Source of the DNA: Myxococcales bacterium
GTDB lineage: Bacteria; Myxococcota_A; Polyangia; Haliangiales; Haliangiaceae
NCBI GenBank assembly: GCA_028287135.1
Contig: JAQBQE010000008.1
Coordinates: 67,155-131,154, forward strand
DNA length: 64,000 nucleotides
Reading direction: 5' to 3'
Within the stretch, counting starts at the first letter, position 1. Each line of letters begins with the position of its first letter. Both the position numbers and the translations under genes were made by a program. This document shows positions 16,414 to 25,292 of the stretch, piece after piece. Below the pieces are notes generated by a model. The model was not told where the DNA came from and made no database searches. It worked only from the letters and a program-made list of their open reading frames with translations.

Positions 16414-18477
16414 ATGCGAAGCCCCGGTCTCCTGGCAGGTCTTGGGATCCTCGTCGTGGCAGTGGCGCCGGTGCGTGCGGCGCCCAAGGTCAAACCGCCC
16501 CGCGCTGCCGCGTGGGTCTCGCCGTCGCTCCGCGATGACCAGCCCGCGCCGTACATCGGAACGCGGGTCCTCGCCGTCGGTCAGCACGCGGCGATCGGCG
16601 TGCTCGAGCTCTACCCGCCGAACCGCGCAAAGCGAGCGACTCGTAGCAAGGTCGTTCCCAGGGTGGTCATGCACCTCGCCTACGATCCGGGGACCGGCGT
16701 GCGCGGGCCGCTGAAGATCCCGAAGGGAGCGACCTGGGTCGGCCTCGGCGCCGACGACGTGGTCCTCGCCGCGACGGCGAACGGAACGCTGTGGTCCGCG
16801 GAGTCGATCGACGCGGCGATCGCAGGCCGCTTCGTCCAGCAAGGCCGGGTGGCCGGAGCGCAGCGCTGGGACGCCCATCCCACGGCGAAGATCGTACTCG
16901 CCACCGCGGGCCGCTCGATCGCGATCTCTGCCGATGGCGGCAGGAGCTTCACGCGCGTGATTCGACCCCGCCCGCTCGAGGCCGCGTTCGTTCGCGCGGA
17001 CGGCATCATCGTCGCGGATCCGAAAGGTGCGCCCCCCGAGGTCAGCCGCGATCGCGGCGTGACGTGGACGTCCGCACCGGCCGAGGTTGGCTCGCTCGTG
17101 CTCGCGCGCAATGGCAACTGGATCGGAGAGCGTGACAGCGATGGTGCGGTGACCTGTCGATCGGGTGCGCTCGCCGACGACGGCGCGACGTGGGTGTCGT
17201 GGGAGTACTGGCACGAGGAGCCGGGTGGAGTGTTCCAGCAGGTGGCGTCGATCGATGGACTCCACGGCCGGTGGAACCAGCGACTGCTCGACCACCCGGA
17301 CTACCGCGACAACGATGTGGCGCCCGCGACCAACAGCCAGACCGACCCGATGCCGAAGGCTGTCGCCGGTGATCTCGCCGCGTTTCATGCGCGCTGCAAG
17401 CCTGACCCCGACGGTGGTTCGATGGGAGATCTGCTCGGCATGCTGAGCGGCTTCGGCGAGCCGGAATGTCAGGGCGCCGACTGCGTGTCGACGGAGGTCC
17501 AGCAGGTTTACCGGACGCAGCTGATCCAGACCCGGGTGTTCCACGATGGATCGTTACCGGCGCGGAGCGCGAGCGCGGTGATCGTCGACCTGCGCTCGGG
17601 CCGGAGCGCGCTGCTGGTTCCGCCGGCTGGATGCATCAGCGTTCTGTTCGGAGATCTGGGTGGAGCTGCGGTGCTCGAATGTCGCGCCGGTGATGGTGCC
17701 GACCTCCACCTCGCGGGTCTCGACGGCGTCTGGCACCCGGCTGGCCACATCGCCGGCGTTCTGCCCACCCGCGCGCACCGCGCGACCGACGGCACGATCG
17801 TACTCACGCCACGCTGTCGAACGACTTCACGGGACTGTGGTGCGTGGGTCCGCAGACCAGCGCCGCTCGACGACGCCGCCGTGTTCGAGCGCGTCCAGGT
17901 GCCTGGTGCTCGGGCGTTCGGCGCACTGCCCGGTGGCAAGGTCCTCGTCGCAGCGGTCGCGCCGGCCACGGGCGACGACCGGTCGAGGATCTATCTCAAC
18001 GGAGGCGCCCTGATCGTCGACGATCCCAAGCACCCCGCTCCTGCTCGGCCGGCGGCACTCACCGAGAAGCTGCGCAAGGTCGCGGACTGTTTCCACGCGC
18101 TCGGCGCGGGACGTCAGTCCGGCGAAGTCGCGCTGCACTGGACCAGGCGAGGTACGGTCATCGATAGCGGCCCACCGGAGCTCCGCTCATGCACCGCCCG
18201 CGTGATCGGCACGCTGCCGTCGACGATCGCTGACGGCAACAACGTCCTCTACTTCCGCGTGATCAAGCAGGCGATCGATCTGCTCGAGGTCGCACCCGGT
18301 CGGCCGGCCGTTCCGATCGCGCGTGACCTCGCATTCGATGGCGCGCTCACCAACATCGCGCTCGATGCGCGCGGCGAGATCACGTTCAGCGCCGACCGCG
18401 CGCGTCCCTACGTGTCGACTACCTACCGGGTCGATCGCGCCAGCGGAACGGCAAAGCCGCTGCCCGCGAAGAACTGA
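16414..18477 (+). CDS. Large exported protein with BNR/propeller-like features
   Basis: A 687-residue protein with a signal peptide (GLLAGLGILVVAVAPVRAA) cleaved after about residue 24. A very long in-frame upstream extension antisense to the M16 gene is not credible. The mature part contains GRSIAISADGGRSFTRV and PEVSRDRGVTWTS, which are Asp-box/BNR-like motifs (S.DGG..W) of sialidase-type propellers. Later segments are beta-rich, with scattered Cys pairs (ECQGADC, RCRTTSRDCGAW). It is likely a periplasmic or secreted propeller protein of unknown ligand. No catalytic sialidase residues were identified. A short lipoprotein gene follows 19 bases later. Confidence 0.75.
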   Translation: MRSPGLLAGLGILVVAVAPVRAAPKVKPPRAAAWVSPSLRDDQPAPYIGTRVLAVGQHAAIGVLELYPPNRAKRATRSKVVPRVVMHLAYDPGTGVRGPLKIPKGATWVGLGADDVVLAATANGTLWSAESIDAAIAGRFVQQGRVAGAQRWDAHPTAKIVLATAGRSIAISADGGRSFTRVIRPRPLEAAFVRADGIIVADPKGAPPEVSRDRGVTWTSAPAEVGSLVLARNGNWIGERDSDGAVTCRSGALADDGATWVSWEYWHEEPGGVFQQVASIDGLHGRWNQRLLDHPDYRDNDVAPATNSQTDPMPKAVAGDLAAFHARCKPDPDGGSMGDLLGMLSGFGEPECQGADCVSTEVQQVYRTQLIQTRVFHDGSLPARSASAVIVDLRSGRSALLVPPAGCISVLFGDLGGAAVLECRAGDGADLHLAGLDGVWHPAGHIAGVLPTRAHRATDGTIVLTPRCRTTSRDCGAWVRRPAPLDDAAVFERVQVPGARAFGALPGGKVLVAAVAPATGDDRSRIYLNGGALIVDDPKHPAPARPAALTEKLRKVADCFHALGAGRQSGEVALHWTRRGTVIDSGPPELRSCTARVIGTLPSTIADGNNVLYFRVIKQAIDLLEVAPGRPAVPIARDLAFDGALTNIALDARGEITFSADRARPYVSTTYRVDRASGTAKPLPAKN

Positions 18478-18484
18478 TCCCAGC

Positions 18485-18490
18485 TACGGT
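18485..18490 (+). promoter_or_regulatory. Predicted -10 element (TACGGT) of small Cys-rich lipoprotein
   Basis: TACGGT is followed by six bases and the ATG at 18497. It lies in the 19-base gap after the propeller gene. Confidence 0.4.
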
Positions 18491-18496
18491 CGACGG

Positions 18497-18751
18497 ATGA
18501 TCAAGCTCGCGGTCACTGTCGTCGTGCTGCTCGTGTCGTGCGGACCGCGATCGTCGCGGCCCGCCCAGGACCAGCCAGGAACAGGAGACGTCGGCGCCGT
18601 GTGCGGATGTGGCGGGCGGGAGGGCCAGGAGGCGTGCGTCGAGGTCGCCTGCAAGCCCGACCTCGTGTGCGGTTATCCGTGCGGGGTCGACGGATGTGAC
18701 TCCGTCTGCATGACCAAGGCGACGCACGACGAATCGAAAAACCTCCCGTGA
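18497..18751 (+). CDS. Small Cys-rich lipoprotein (VACKPDLVCGY paralogue, intact copy)
   Basis: An 84-residue lipoprotein: short signal with lipobox LVSC, a 20-residue tether, then a compact domain with eight Cys (VCGCGG, ACVEVACKPDLVCGYPCG, GCDSVCMTK). The pattern suggests a disulphide-rich knot rather than metal binding. A second copy of the family lies at 35873-36160, sharing GTGDVGA/GSGDVGA, VACKPDLVCGY and GCDSxCMT, but with an in-frame amber codon. No known family was recognised. The final residues (DESKNLP) are hydrophilic. Confidence 0.7.
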   Translation: MIKLAVTVVVLLVSCGPRSSRPAQDQPGTGDVGAVCGCGGREGQEACVEVACKPDLVCGYPCGVDGCDSVCMTKATHDESKNLP

Positions 18752-18757
18752 TCGGGA

Positions 18758-19174
18758 TCAGTTCTTCGGATCAGGCTTCACGGCCGCGAGCACGCACGTC
18801 ACGAGGGCAACGATGCCACCGACGACGACCAGCTTGGCGCCGATATCGCCCTCGCTGAAGATCTTGAGGAAGCCCATCGGCGCGAACTTGCCGTGGAACA
18901 CGGCGCCATTCAGGAACACGACGATGATCGCGGCGAACAGCGCACCGACGATGCCCTGCCAGCGCGCGACGCGCTTCGAGAGTCCGGCCGACAGCCCGCC
19001 GAGCGCGAGCAGGAGCAGGAACGGCACGAGGAACATGAACATGCTCGGCTTGTTGTAGCCGGGTCCCGACGACAGCTTGGACAGGGACATCCCTGCGACG
19101 AACGGCAGGAAGCAGCCGATCGTGCCGAGGAGAGCGGAGGTGGAGAGAGCGATGGTCTTGGGCGTCATCTTCAT
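18758..19174 (-). CDS. Four-helix integral membrane protein of unknown function
   Basis: 138 residues from MKMTPKTIAL, with a GAGGG site upstream. Four hydrophobic helices are visible (STSALLGTIGCFLPFVAGM, FMFLVPFLLLLALGGLSAGL, WQGIVGALFAAIIVVFL, LVVVGGIVALVTCVLAAV), so it is an inner-membrane protein. There is no catalytic motif. It stops six bases from the convergent small lipoprotein gene. The family was not recognised. Confidence 0.65.
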   Translation of the reverse strand: MKMTPKTIALSTSALLGTIGCFLPFVAGMSLSKLSSGPGYNKPSMFMFLVPFLLLLALGGLSAGLSKRVARWQGIVGALFAAIIVVFLNGAVFHGKFAPMGFLKIFSEGDIGAKLVVVGGIVALVTCVLAAVKPDPKN

Positions 19175-19306
19175 GCGGAGACCCTCGAGCAAGCCTCGCG
19201 CCGCAGCTCGGAAGTCCAGAGCTCAGGTAGTTAGCGCCTCGCCAACCGCCGATCGCCCCTCCGGCGGACCCACCTCCTCCTCCGCCGTGGGTCCTTGCCG
19301 ACCCGC

Positions 19307-20518
19307 TCAGGCCTCGTAGTGGATCTTGAGCGTCTCGACGACGGTGCGGATCATCTCCTTCACCTTCTCGGTGCTCTCGTGCCGGACGACCACGTAGCCG
19401 TCGCCTTCGTAGCTCGGGTTCTTCGATGCACCGATCGTCGGCAGCCTGGCCTCGACGAGCCACGGTCCGAGCGCTTCGCTGACCTCGCGCACGCCGCGAA
19501 TCCCGGCGACGCGACCGCGGCCGGTGCCGCGCACGTAGGCGCAGCCGGCGGCGAACGTGCGCTCCCACGGCACGTCGAGCACCCCGTCGATCACCGCCCG
19601 TGCCCACGCGCGATAGATGTCGATGTCGTGGACGAGGCCGGTCATCTGGAGGAGCTGAGGTCCCGGCGGCCGCGCGGCGATCTCCCCGATCGCGAGCGAC
19701 CCGTCGCTGCGCTCGAACCACTCCATGTGGGTCATCCCGTCCTCGAGCCCGAGCGCGCGGATCGCAGCGAACCCGACCTCGCGCGCCTTCGCATACGCGG
19801 TGGTGTCGATCTCGCGCGGCAGGATGCACGCCCACTGGATCCACGGGTTCTCGAGGACCTCGAGGCAGCCGGGATGGTAGTTGGCGAACGACCACACCCG
19901 CGGCTCGCCACCGACGGTGATCGTCTCGAAGCTGTGCTCCGTGCCCTGCAGCATCTCCTCGACGAGCACCGGCGCCGTCGGCGCTGCGTTGACGAGGGCG
20001 GCGCGCAGCTCGTTGGGTGAGCGCACACGCGACGTGGCGATCGCGCCCATACCGGCGGGCGGCTTGACGACGAGCGGGTAGCCGACCTCGTCCGCGAACG
20101 CGCGGGCCTCCTCCGCGGACGTCACGAGGCGGTGGCGGGCGACCGGCAGGCCCGCGGCGCGCAGTGCGTCCTTCATCTCCGCCTTCTCGCGGAACAGGGT
20201 CGCGGTCTTCACCGACGTGCCCGCGATCCCGAAGTGCTCACGCGCCTGCGCGAGCACCACCATCATCGCCTCGAGGATCCCGATCACCCGGTACGGCTCG
20301 CCGTGGCGGCGCCGCAGCACCTCGATACCCTCGATCAGGTCGGCGAGGTTCGTCGGCTGCGTGACGCGCACGATGTCTGCGTAGAGGTGCTCTTCGCCCG
20401 CGGGCGGCGTGTGCACGATCCCGAGGAGCCGCACGTCGTCGACCTTGGCTGCCGCACGAACGAACCGCATCGTGACGTCGGTCGGAAACGGAGCAATGAA
20501 GATGATGTTGCGCGGCAC
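19307..20518 (-). CDS. ATP-grasp domain carboxylate-amine ligase-like enzyme
   Basis: A 403-residue ATP-grasp enzyme of the carbamoyl-phosphate-synthetase/biotin-carboxylase-like branch. After an N-terminal Rossmann-like pre-grasp domain it shows the ATP-binding Lys in YPLVVKPPAGMGAIATSRV (about 150-170), EEMLQGTEHSFETI, then the Mg-binding Glu region MTHMEWFERSDGSLAIGEIA with RPPGPQ. Such enzymes ligate a carboxylate to an amine or thiol via acyl phosphate. The substrate is unknown, and no biosynthetic neighbour is evident. GTG start; divergent from the GNAT gene with a 93-base spacer. Confidence 0.8.
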   Translation of the reverse strand: MPRNIIFIAPFPTDVTMRFVRAAAKVDDVRLLGIVHTPPAGEEHLYADIVRVTQPTNLADLIEGIEVLRRRHGEPYRVIGILEAMMVVLAQAREHFGIAGTSVKTATLFREKAEMKDALRAAGLPVARHRLVTSAEEARAFADEVGYPLVVKPPAGMGAIATSRVRSPNELRAALVNAAPTAPVLVEEMLQGTEHSFETITVGGEPRVWSFANYHPGCLEVLENPWIQWACILPREIDTTAYAKAREVGFAAIRALGLEDGMTHMEWFERSDGSLAIGEIAARPPGPQLLQMTGLVHDIDIYRAWARAVIDGVLDVPWERTFAAGCAYVRGTGRGRVAGIRGVREVSEALGPWLVEARLPTIGASKNPSYEGDGYVVVRHESTEKVKEMIRTVVETLKIHYEA

Positions 20519-20599
20519 AGGCGCGCAGGCTCGCCGCGTTTGCCTCGAGCGTCAATGCCACCGCGGCGTTCGTGCACCGAGGAGTACATCCAGCCGGCG

Positions 20600-20605
20600 T
20601 AGAAT
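20600..20605 (+). promoter_or_regulatory. Predicted -10 element (TAGAAT) of GNAT gene
   Basis: TAGAAT is followed by exactly six bases and the ATG at 20612. This is one of the clearest examples of the leaderless start pattern in this window; no -35 element is obvious. Confidence 0.55.
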
Positions 20606-20611
20606 GCCGGC

Positions 20612-21481
20612 ATGCTCGAGGTCGACATTGTCGAGGACGCCCCGACCTTCGACGCCCTGGTCCGTGGCCTCCTCGAGAAGCACGAGCCCGAGAACAACCT
20701 GTTCCTCGGAAGCCTCGATGCCCTTCGCAAGGATCCCCCCGCATCGCCGCCGCTGATGGTTCGTGCGAGCGACCACGGCCGGACGGTGTTCGCTGCGATC
20801 CGTCGCGAGCCTCACCTGCTGGTGACTCGCGGGACCGAGGAGGCGATCGCTGCGACCGCCGCGAAGCTCGCCGAGCACGGAGCGCAGATCGGCGCGGTGA
20901 CCGGGCCGATGCCAGCCGCCGGAACGTTCGCGACCGCCTGGGCGCAGCTCCACCGCCGCCGCGCGATCGTCACCGAGGACGAGCGGCTGTATCAGCTCAC
21001 CGAGGTGTCGTGGCCAGCACCCGTGCCCGGCGCGATGCGTCTGATCGGTCTCGGCGATCTCGAGCTCGCCACCACATGGGCTCTCGCGTTCGACGCGGAA
21101 GCCCATCTCGTGATGCCGGTCCGGACCTTTGACCAGGTGAGTCAGCTCCTCACGCGACGGATCGGCGCCGGCAACCTGTTCGGATGGGAGCTCGACAACC
21201 AGCTCGTTGCGATGGCGGGCCTCGTGCGATCGACCACCAGGACGATCGCGATCAACTCGGTGTACACGCCGCCGAACCAGCGCGGCCGTGGCTTCGCGAG
21301 CTCGCTCGTCGCCGGTGTCACCCAGGTCGGGCTTCAGCGCGGCAAGGACTGCGTCGTGCTCTATACCGACCTGAGTAACCCGACCTCGAACTCGATCTAT
21401 CAGAAGCTCGGCTATCGACCGGTGTGCGAGTGGAAGAACTATCGCATCGACGGACCGCTCATCGGCTCGCAGCAACGGTGA
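20612..21481 (+). CDS. GNAT family N-acetyltransferase
   Basis: 289 residues. The C-terminal half is a GNAT fold: IAINSVYTPPNQRGRGFAS carries the acetyl-CoA pyrophosphate loop (QRGRGFAS, about 228-235), followed by VVLYTDLSNPTSNSIYQKLGY, the usual motif B with the conserved Asn and Tyr. The N-terminal half is a degenerate, GNAT-like or FR47-like domain (DALVRGLLEKHEPENNLFLG). It probably acetylates an amine on a small molecule or peptide. Its 3-prime end overlaps the convergent lipoprotein gene by 23 bases. Confidence 0.85.
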   Translation: MLEVDIVEDAPTFDALVRGLLEKHEPENNLFLGSLDALRKDPPASPPLMVRASDHGRTVFAAIRREPHLLVTRGTEEAIAATAAKLAEHGAQIGAVTGPMPAAGTFATAWAQLHRRRAIVTEDERLYQLTEVSWPAPVPGAMRLIGLGDLELATTWALAFDAEAHLVMPVRTFDQVSQLLTRRIGAGNLFGWELDNQLVAMAGLVRSTTRTIAINSVYTPPNQRGRGFASSLVAGVTQVGLQRGKDCVVLYTDLSNPTSNSIYQKLGYRPVCEWKNYRIDGPLIGSQQR

Positions 21482-21980
21482 ACGTCACCGGCATCGACCG
21501 GGTCAGGCACACGTCGCTCTTGCAGATGCCGACGTGGAACTGTCCGTTGACGGTGTGCTCGCCCGGCGTCGACGCGATCACGGTGACCGGGATCGAGAGC
21601 TCGGTCTCCGCGAGGATCTCCGCATCGCCGGCGATCCCGTTCCTGCCGCCCTCGAGCCGTGGCTTTGCGACGGTGACGTTCTCCGTGCTCGCGAACGAGA
21701 CCACGAACGGATAGCGCGTGTTGATGTGATAGCCCGCGCCGGGAACCACGCGGATCCGCGCCGTCGTCGCGACCCCGAGCGTCGTCGGGTGGGGCGCCAC
21801 GATCGCGAGCGTTCCTTCGTCCGCGGCGAGGCTGTTGTCGGGAACCGCCGTCGGTGGCGCGGCTGCGATCGCTCGGCCGGTCGGAACGCTGATCACCTCG
21901 CCCGCGACCGCGTGGTCAGCCGGCGGTGTGGGCGCGGGGGTCGAGCACGCGAGAGCGAGGATGCCGAGGACGCTGCGCAT
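21459..21980 (-). CDS. Lipoprotein with DsbD alpha-like domain
   Basis: 173 residues from MRSVLGILALAC, with lipobox LALAC. After a Pro/Ala tether the domain (VVPGAGYHINTRYPFVVSF, SIPVTVIASTPGEHTVNGQF, HVGICKSDVCLTRSMPV) resembles the N-terminal disulphide-interchange domain of DsbD. The CKSDVC pair would be the redox-active cysteines. It could pass reductant in the periplasm, but no DsbD membrane domain is nearby. The assignment is by motif and context only. It overlaps the GNAT gene tail to tail. Confidence 0.6.
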   Translation of the reverse strand: MRSVLGILALACSTPAPTPPADHAVAGEVISVPTGRAIAAAPPTAVPDNSLAADEGTLAIVAPHPTTLGVATTARIRVVPGAGYHINTRYPFVVSFASTENVTVAKPRLEGGRNGIAGDAEILAETELSIPVTVIASTPGEHTVNGQFHVGICKSDVCLTRSMPVTFTVAASR

Positions 21981-22019
21981 GCGACGACAACCCACGGCGC
22001 GCGCCGGAACTTCCCGGGC

Positions 22020-22301
22020 TCACTTGTCGGGACGGCCCTTGCCGTGACCGGGGCGCTCGCGGTCCGGAGGCGACTCCGGCGATGGGTCGGGAGTCGGCGC
22101 TGGAGCGGAGGCCGGATCACGGGCCGGCGTGGATCTGGCCGGTGCTGCGGCGGGTGAGCTCGCTCGATGGGAGTAGCTCAACCACGCCATCACGGCCCCG
22201 AAGCTCCCGAACAGGATCGTGATGGCGATGCCGATCATCCACCGCCGCTGCGCCGCAGCGTCGGTGCGGGCGATGGCCGTGTCCTCGGGCGTGCTGGTCA
22301 T
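22020..22301 (-). CDS. Small single-pass membrane protein with Pro-rich tail
   Basis: 93 residues: a short N-terminus (MTSTPEDTAIARTDAAAQRR), one transmembrane helix (WMIGIAITILFGSFGAVMAWL, about 21-41) and a low-complexity Ala/Pro/Ser tail ending in a basic-acidic segment (DRERPGHGKGRPDK). A GAGAAG site precedes the ATG. It lies 39 bases upstream of the DsbD-alpha-like lipoprotein on the same strand, so it may be the first gene of that unit. Function unknown. Confidence 0.55.
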   Translation of the reverse strand: MTSTPEDTAIARTDAAAQRRWMIGIAITILFGSFGAVMAWLSYSHRASSPAAAPARSTPARDPASAPAPTPDPSPESPPDRERPGHGKGRPDK

Positions 22302-22363
22302 TCGCTTCTCGTCGATGAGACCGCAAGTCCGAAACTATTGCACCGCGAGCGGCCAGACTTCGC

Positions 22364-22369
22364 TACATC
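22364..22369 (+). promoter_or_regulatory. Predicted -10 element (TACATC) of 22376 lipoprotein
   Basis: TACATC is followed by six bases and the ATG at 22376. No Shine-Dalgarno sequence is present. Confidence 0.4.
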
Positions 22370-22375
22370 TCCCGC

Positions 22376-22960
22376 ATGCGCCTTCGCTTCGCCACCGCCG
22401 CCGTCGTCCTCGCCGCGTGTGGCACCTCCGACCCGGGTGGCTCCGAGCCTGACGGCACCGATGCGGGCACCGACGGCCGCGGCGCGAACGTCGATGCTCC
22501 AGGTGGCACTCCAGTCGATGCGCCGCCGGCGAGCAACCGGATCGCTTCGACGCTGACCTCCTCGTGCGCGACGTTGCAGGGCCGCGCGATCGTCAACCAC
22601 AACGGCAACCTCGGCATCGCGTTCACCGAGGACGACTCGCCCTACACGTTCCTTGGCTCGGTGCAGTTCGAGCTACCGAGCGGGTTCACCGGCGCGATCC
22701 CGAATCCCGAGGCGTGGAACGGCACGGGCCCGCGCAAAGTGGTCGCGATGACCACGCCGAGCTACCAGCTCCATGGCAATCACTGCTGGATGAACGGCGC
22801 CATGCCCTCGGGCGGCAGCGTCACGATCACCGAGTACCGACCGACCGACGGTGTGGTCAAGGCGACGTTCACTGCCCTGCCCCTGCGCAGCTGCGTCGGC
22901 TCGACGATCTGCACGATCAGCGGATCGATCGAGACCACCGGCGAAGGCGTGTTCGAATGA
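22376..22960 (+). CDS. Lipoprotein of unknown function
   Basis: A 194-residue lipoprotein: signal with lipobox LAAC at residues 12-15, then a Gly/Asp/Ala/Pro tether of about 40 residues (DGTDAGTDGRGANVDAPGG). The mature domain is beta-rich and contains four Cys (SSCATLQG, NHCWMNG, RSCVGSTICTIS), probably paired. A motif around SVQFELPSGFTG could suggest a carbohydrate- or ligand-binding jelly-roll, but no family was recognised. Its stop lies one base from the convergent neighbour. Confidence 0.65.
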   Translation: MRLRFATAAVVLAACGTSDPGGSEPDGTDAGTDGRGANVDAPGGTPVDAPPASNRIASTLTSSCATLQGRAIVNHNGNLGIAFTEDDSPYTFLGSVQFELPSGFTGAIPNPEAWNGTGPRKVVAMTTPSYQLHGNHCWMNGAMPSGGSVTITEYRPTDGVVKATFTALPLRSCVGSTICTISGSIETTGEGVFE

Positions 22961-22961
22961 G

Positions 22962-24182
22962 CTACTTGCACTTCTGGTAGCGCTGGCCACCGAACGTGAA
23001 CGTCATCTCCTTCTGGTACTTGCCGCCGCCGATATAGGTCTTGTGCGCGGTGAAGTCGCGCTGCTGGCACCACTTCGAGGTCTTTGCCTTGAACAGCACC
23101 GTTCCGGTTCGATACTGCTCCGTCGGGATGTCGAGGTTGTTCTTCGCCACGCTCCACTGACCGAACTGCATCCCGGACTTCACGACCTTGGCGCCGTCGA
23201 ACACCTTCGCGACGGCCTTCTTGGCGCCTGCCTCGGCCGCGGCATCGTGCTGCAGCTTGCTCGGGAACTCGTAGGTCGGCGCGAGCCGGTCGACCTCGAC
23301 CCACAGGGCGGTGACCGCCTTCGAGATCGGAACGACCAGGTCGGCGGGAGCCGTCTTGCCGATCGCCTTGAAGTTGGGCTGGTGCTTGGCCAGGACAGCG
23401 GCCAGCGCCTTCTCGGGGTCGAACACCATCTCGCTGATGAACAGCTCCGACAGGAAGCCGTTGGCGGCCTCGAGCCCGGTCCGTGCCTTGTCGAGGTTCT
23501 TGACGCGGGTGGCGACATCGTTCGCGGCGCTACCCTCGACGAGGGTCGTCGCGATCTCGAGCCGACGCGACGCGATCGAGCAGTCGACAGCGGGGTCGAC
23601 GGCGAGCTGGAATGCGAGCTTGTCGTTGGCCTCGAGACCCTTGTACTTGGTCGTGCAGATCTCATCGAGCTTGGTCAGCTGCGAGAGCACCTCGGTGATC
23701 ACCGCTGCGTTGATGCTGTCGAACTGCTGCACCGAGCCGGTCCGCAGCGTGAACACCTGGACGGCCTTCCGGTACGGCTTGCTGTCCTCGCGGAACGCGC
23801 GGTACTTGCCGTCGAGCTCGGCGCCGCCCTTGACCGACGCTTCGAGATTCTTCGCGAGCTTGTCGCGGTACGCGGTCAGGTCTGCCACACGCTTCATCAG
23901 CGCCTTGACGTCGGCGTCCTGCTCCGCGGGCGGCACCCGGCCGAGATCGCCGTTCGCGCGGCGCAGGGCATAGTCGATATCGCGCAGCAGGTTCGTCGCG
24001 GTCTGCCGCTCCTTCTCGGGCACGGCCGTCGCATACGCCTCGACGATCGTGATGTTGTCGAGCGACATCCCGACGTTGCTGATGATCCGATCCGTGTTGG
24101 GCGACGCCTCGGCCCCGGTGGGCGCCCCCCCGAGCACGATGGCGATCATGAACCCGACCCTGGCAGCGCTTACAGGTTGCAT
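22962..24182 (-). CDS. Exported helical protein of unknown function
   Basis: 406 residues from MQPVSAARVGFMIAIVLGG, preceded closely by GGAGG. A signal peptide ending around GAEAS is followed by long, charged, mostly helical sequence (KERQTATNLLRDIDYALRR, VKALMKRVADLTAYRDKLA) and a C-terminal beta-prone end with two Cys (SKWCQQRDFT, YQKCK). It is likely a periplasmic coiled-coil-containing protein. An N-terminal extension of 26 residues is possible but lacks a ribosome site. No family was recognised. Confidence 0.7.
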   Translation of the reverse strand: MQPVSAARVGFMIAIVLGGAPTGAEASPNTDRIISNVGMSLDNITIVEAYATAVPEKERQTATNLLRDIDYALRRANGDLGRVPPAEQDADVKALMKRVADLTAYRDKLAKNLEASVKGGAELDGKYRAFREDSKPYRKAVQVFTLRTGSVQQFDSINAAVITEVLSQLTKLDEICTTKYKGLEANDKLAFQLAVDPAVDCSIASRRLEIATTLVEGSAANDVATRVKNLDKARTGLEAANGFLSELFISEMVFDPEKALAAVLAKHQPNFKAIGKTAPADLVVPISKAVTALWVEVDRLAPTYEFPSKLQHDAAAEAGAKKAVAKVFDGAKVVKSGMQFGQWSVAKNNLDIPTEQYRTGTVLFKAKTSKWCQQRDFTAHKTYIGGGKYQKEMTFTFGGQRYQKCK

Positions 24183-24301
24183 CCCTCCATCTTCCCGCGC
24201 CGGGCGGTGCGGCGTCACCTTACTGACTACCGTTTTCTGACCTGGCGCACGATGCCTCACCCGTCAGAGGTCGCGCAGCGCCGTCCTGGAACGCATGGCG
24301 G

Positions 24302-24556
24302 TCAGTTGCAGGTGAACAGCGTCTCGGCGTGGTTGGGCCCGATCAGGTTGACGCCCATGCGCGTGATCGCGTCGTCGCGATCGACCCGGTGGCTGACCAC
24401 GGCGCCGGGACACGAAGCGAGCGAGCCCGCGGGCGCGCTGACCTCGCCCTGCGAGCTCGGCGGCGAGCAGTTCACGCTGATCGATCCGTCCTCGTACGTC
24501 GTGACGGCGACCTCGCCGGACGTCCCCGCGCGGATCGTCGAGACCTCGAACGTCAT
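24302..24556 (-). CDS. Small hypothetical protein
   Basis: 84 residues (MTFEVSTIRAGTSGEVAVTT at the start, ETLFTCN at the end). It has three Cys and a beta-prone N-terminal half, and no signal peptide. It starts 16 bases after the TrmK-like gene on the same strand. Codon use is typical, but support is limited to the open frame and position. Confidence 0.45.
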   Translation of the reverse strand: MTFEVSTIRAGTSGEVAVTTYEDGSISVNCSPPSSQGEVSAPAGSLASCPGAVVSHRVDRDDAITRMGVNLIGPNHAETLFTCN

Positions 24557-24572
24557 CGACGCGCCAGTTCGC

Positions 24573-25259
24573 TCACGCCATCGCGTCGCACGCGGCCTGC
24601 CAGATCGCGAGCTCGTGCGCGAGCGACGTCACCCCGTCGGCGACCAGCGCGTGCACGCGGTCACGCTGCGCGGTGCACCACCGCAGCGCGATCGGATCCT
24701 TGCGCACGAGCAGCAGCGGTCCGACGGACTCGAGCGGTGCGGTGCTCCAGCCGTCGACCGCATACGCCGGATCAGTGCCGGCGCCCTTCGCGAACGCGCA
24801 TACGATGAAGAACCGGCCGCCCTCCTCGACCATCCGTTCGTCGCGGAGGTGCCAGCCGTGACCCCGCGCCCACGCGCGCACGACGGGCGCATCGTTGTTG
24901 GGTTGGACGACCAGCTGCTCGACGGATGCGAGCACGTGCGGCGCGGCGTCGAAGAGACGAACGATCAGCTGGCCGCTGACGCCGGCGATCGTCACTGCAT
25001 CGACGGCACGACCCTCGAGCGCGCGCAGCCCATCGCCTTGCACGATCGTCACGCGGTCGGCGACCCGCGCGCGGGAGATGTTGTGCCGCGCCAACCGCAG
25101 CGGAGCCTCGCGCAGATCGGCGGCGATCGCATGGGCGGCGATCGTGCGCAGGACCGCCGCGACCGGCACGAGGCCGTGATCCGTACCGACGTCGGCCAGC
25201 GTGCGGCATGGCTGCAGCAGCTGCACGACGGCTTCGAGCCGTGACGAGAGCCGGGACAT
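24573..25259 (-). CDS. trmK: TrmK-family tRNA (adenine22-N1)-methyltransferase-like protein
   Basis: A 228-residue SAM-dependent methyltransferase. The SAM motif I is LADVGTDHGLVPVAAVL (about 21-37), followed by AIAADLREAPLRLARHNI and VTIVQGDGLRAL. DAVTIAGVSGQLIVRLF replaces the IAGMGG motif of TrmK, and LVVQPNNDAPVVRAWARGHG matches the family motif QPN. TrmK methylates A22 of tRNA in Bacillus; the target here is inferred. Its ATG is preceded by TAGCGT with a nine-base gap. The IAGVSG variation from the usual IAGMGG is notable. Confidence 0.75.
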   Translation of the reverse strand: MSRLSSRLEAVVQLLQPCRTLADVGTDHGLVPVAAVLRTIAAHAIAADLREAPLRLARHNISRARVADRVTIVQGDGLRALEGRAVDAVTIAGVSGQLIVRLFDAAPHVLASVEQLVVQPNNDAPVVRAWARGHGWHLRDERMVEEGGRFFIVCAFAKGAGTDPAYAVDGWSTAPLESVGPLLLVRKDPIALRWCTAQRDRVHALVADGVTSLAHELAIWQAACDAMA

Positions 25260-25292
25260 CGCTCACGCACGCTAGCACTGGTTCGCGTCGAC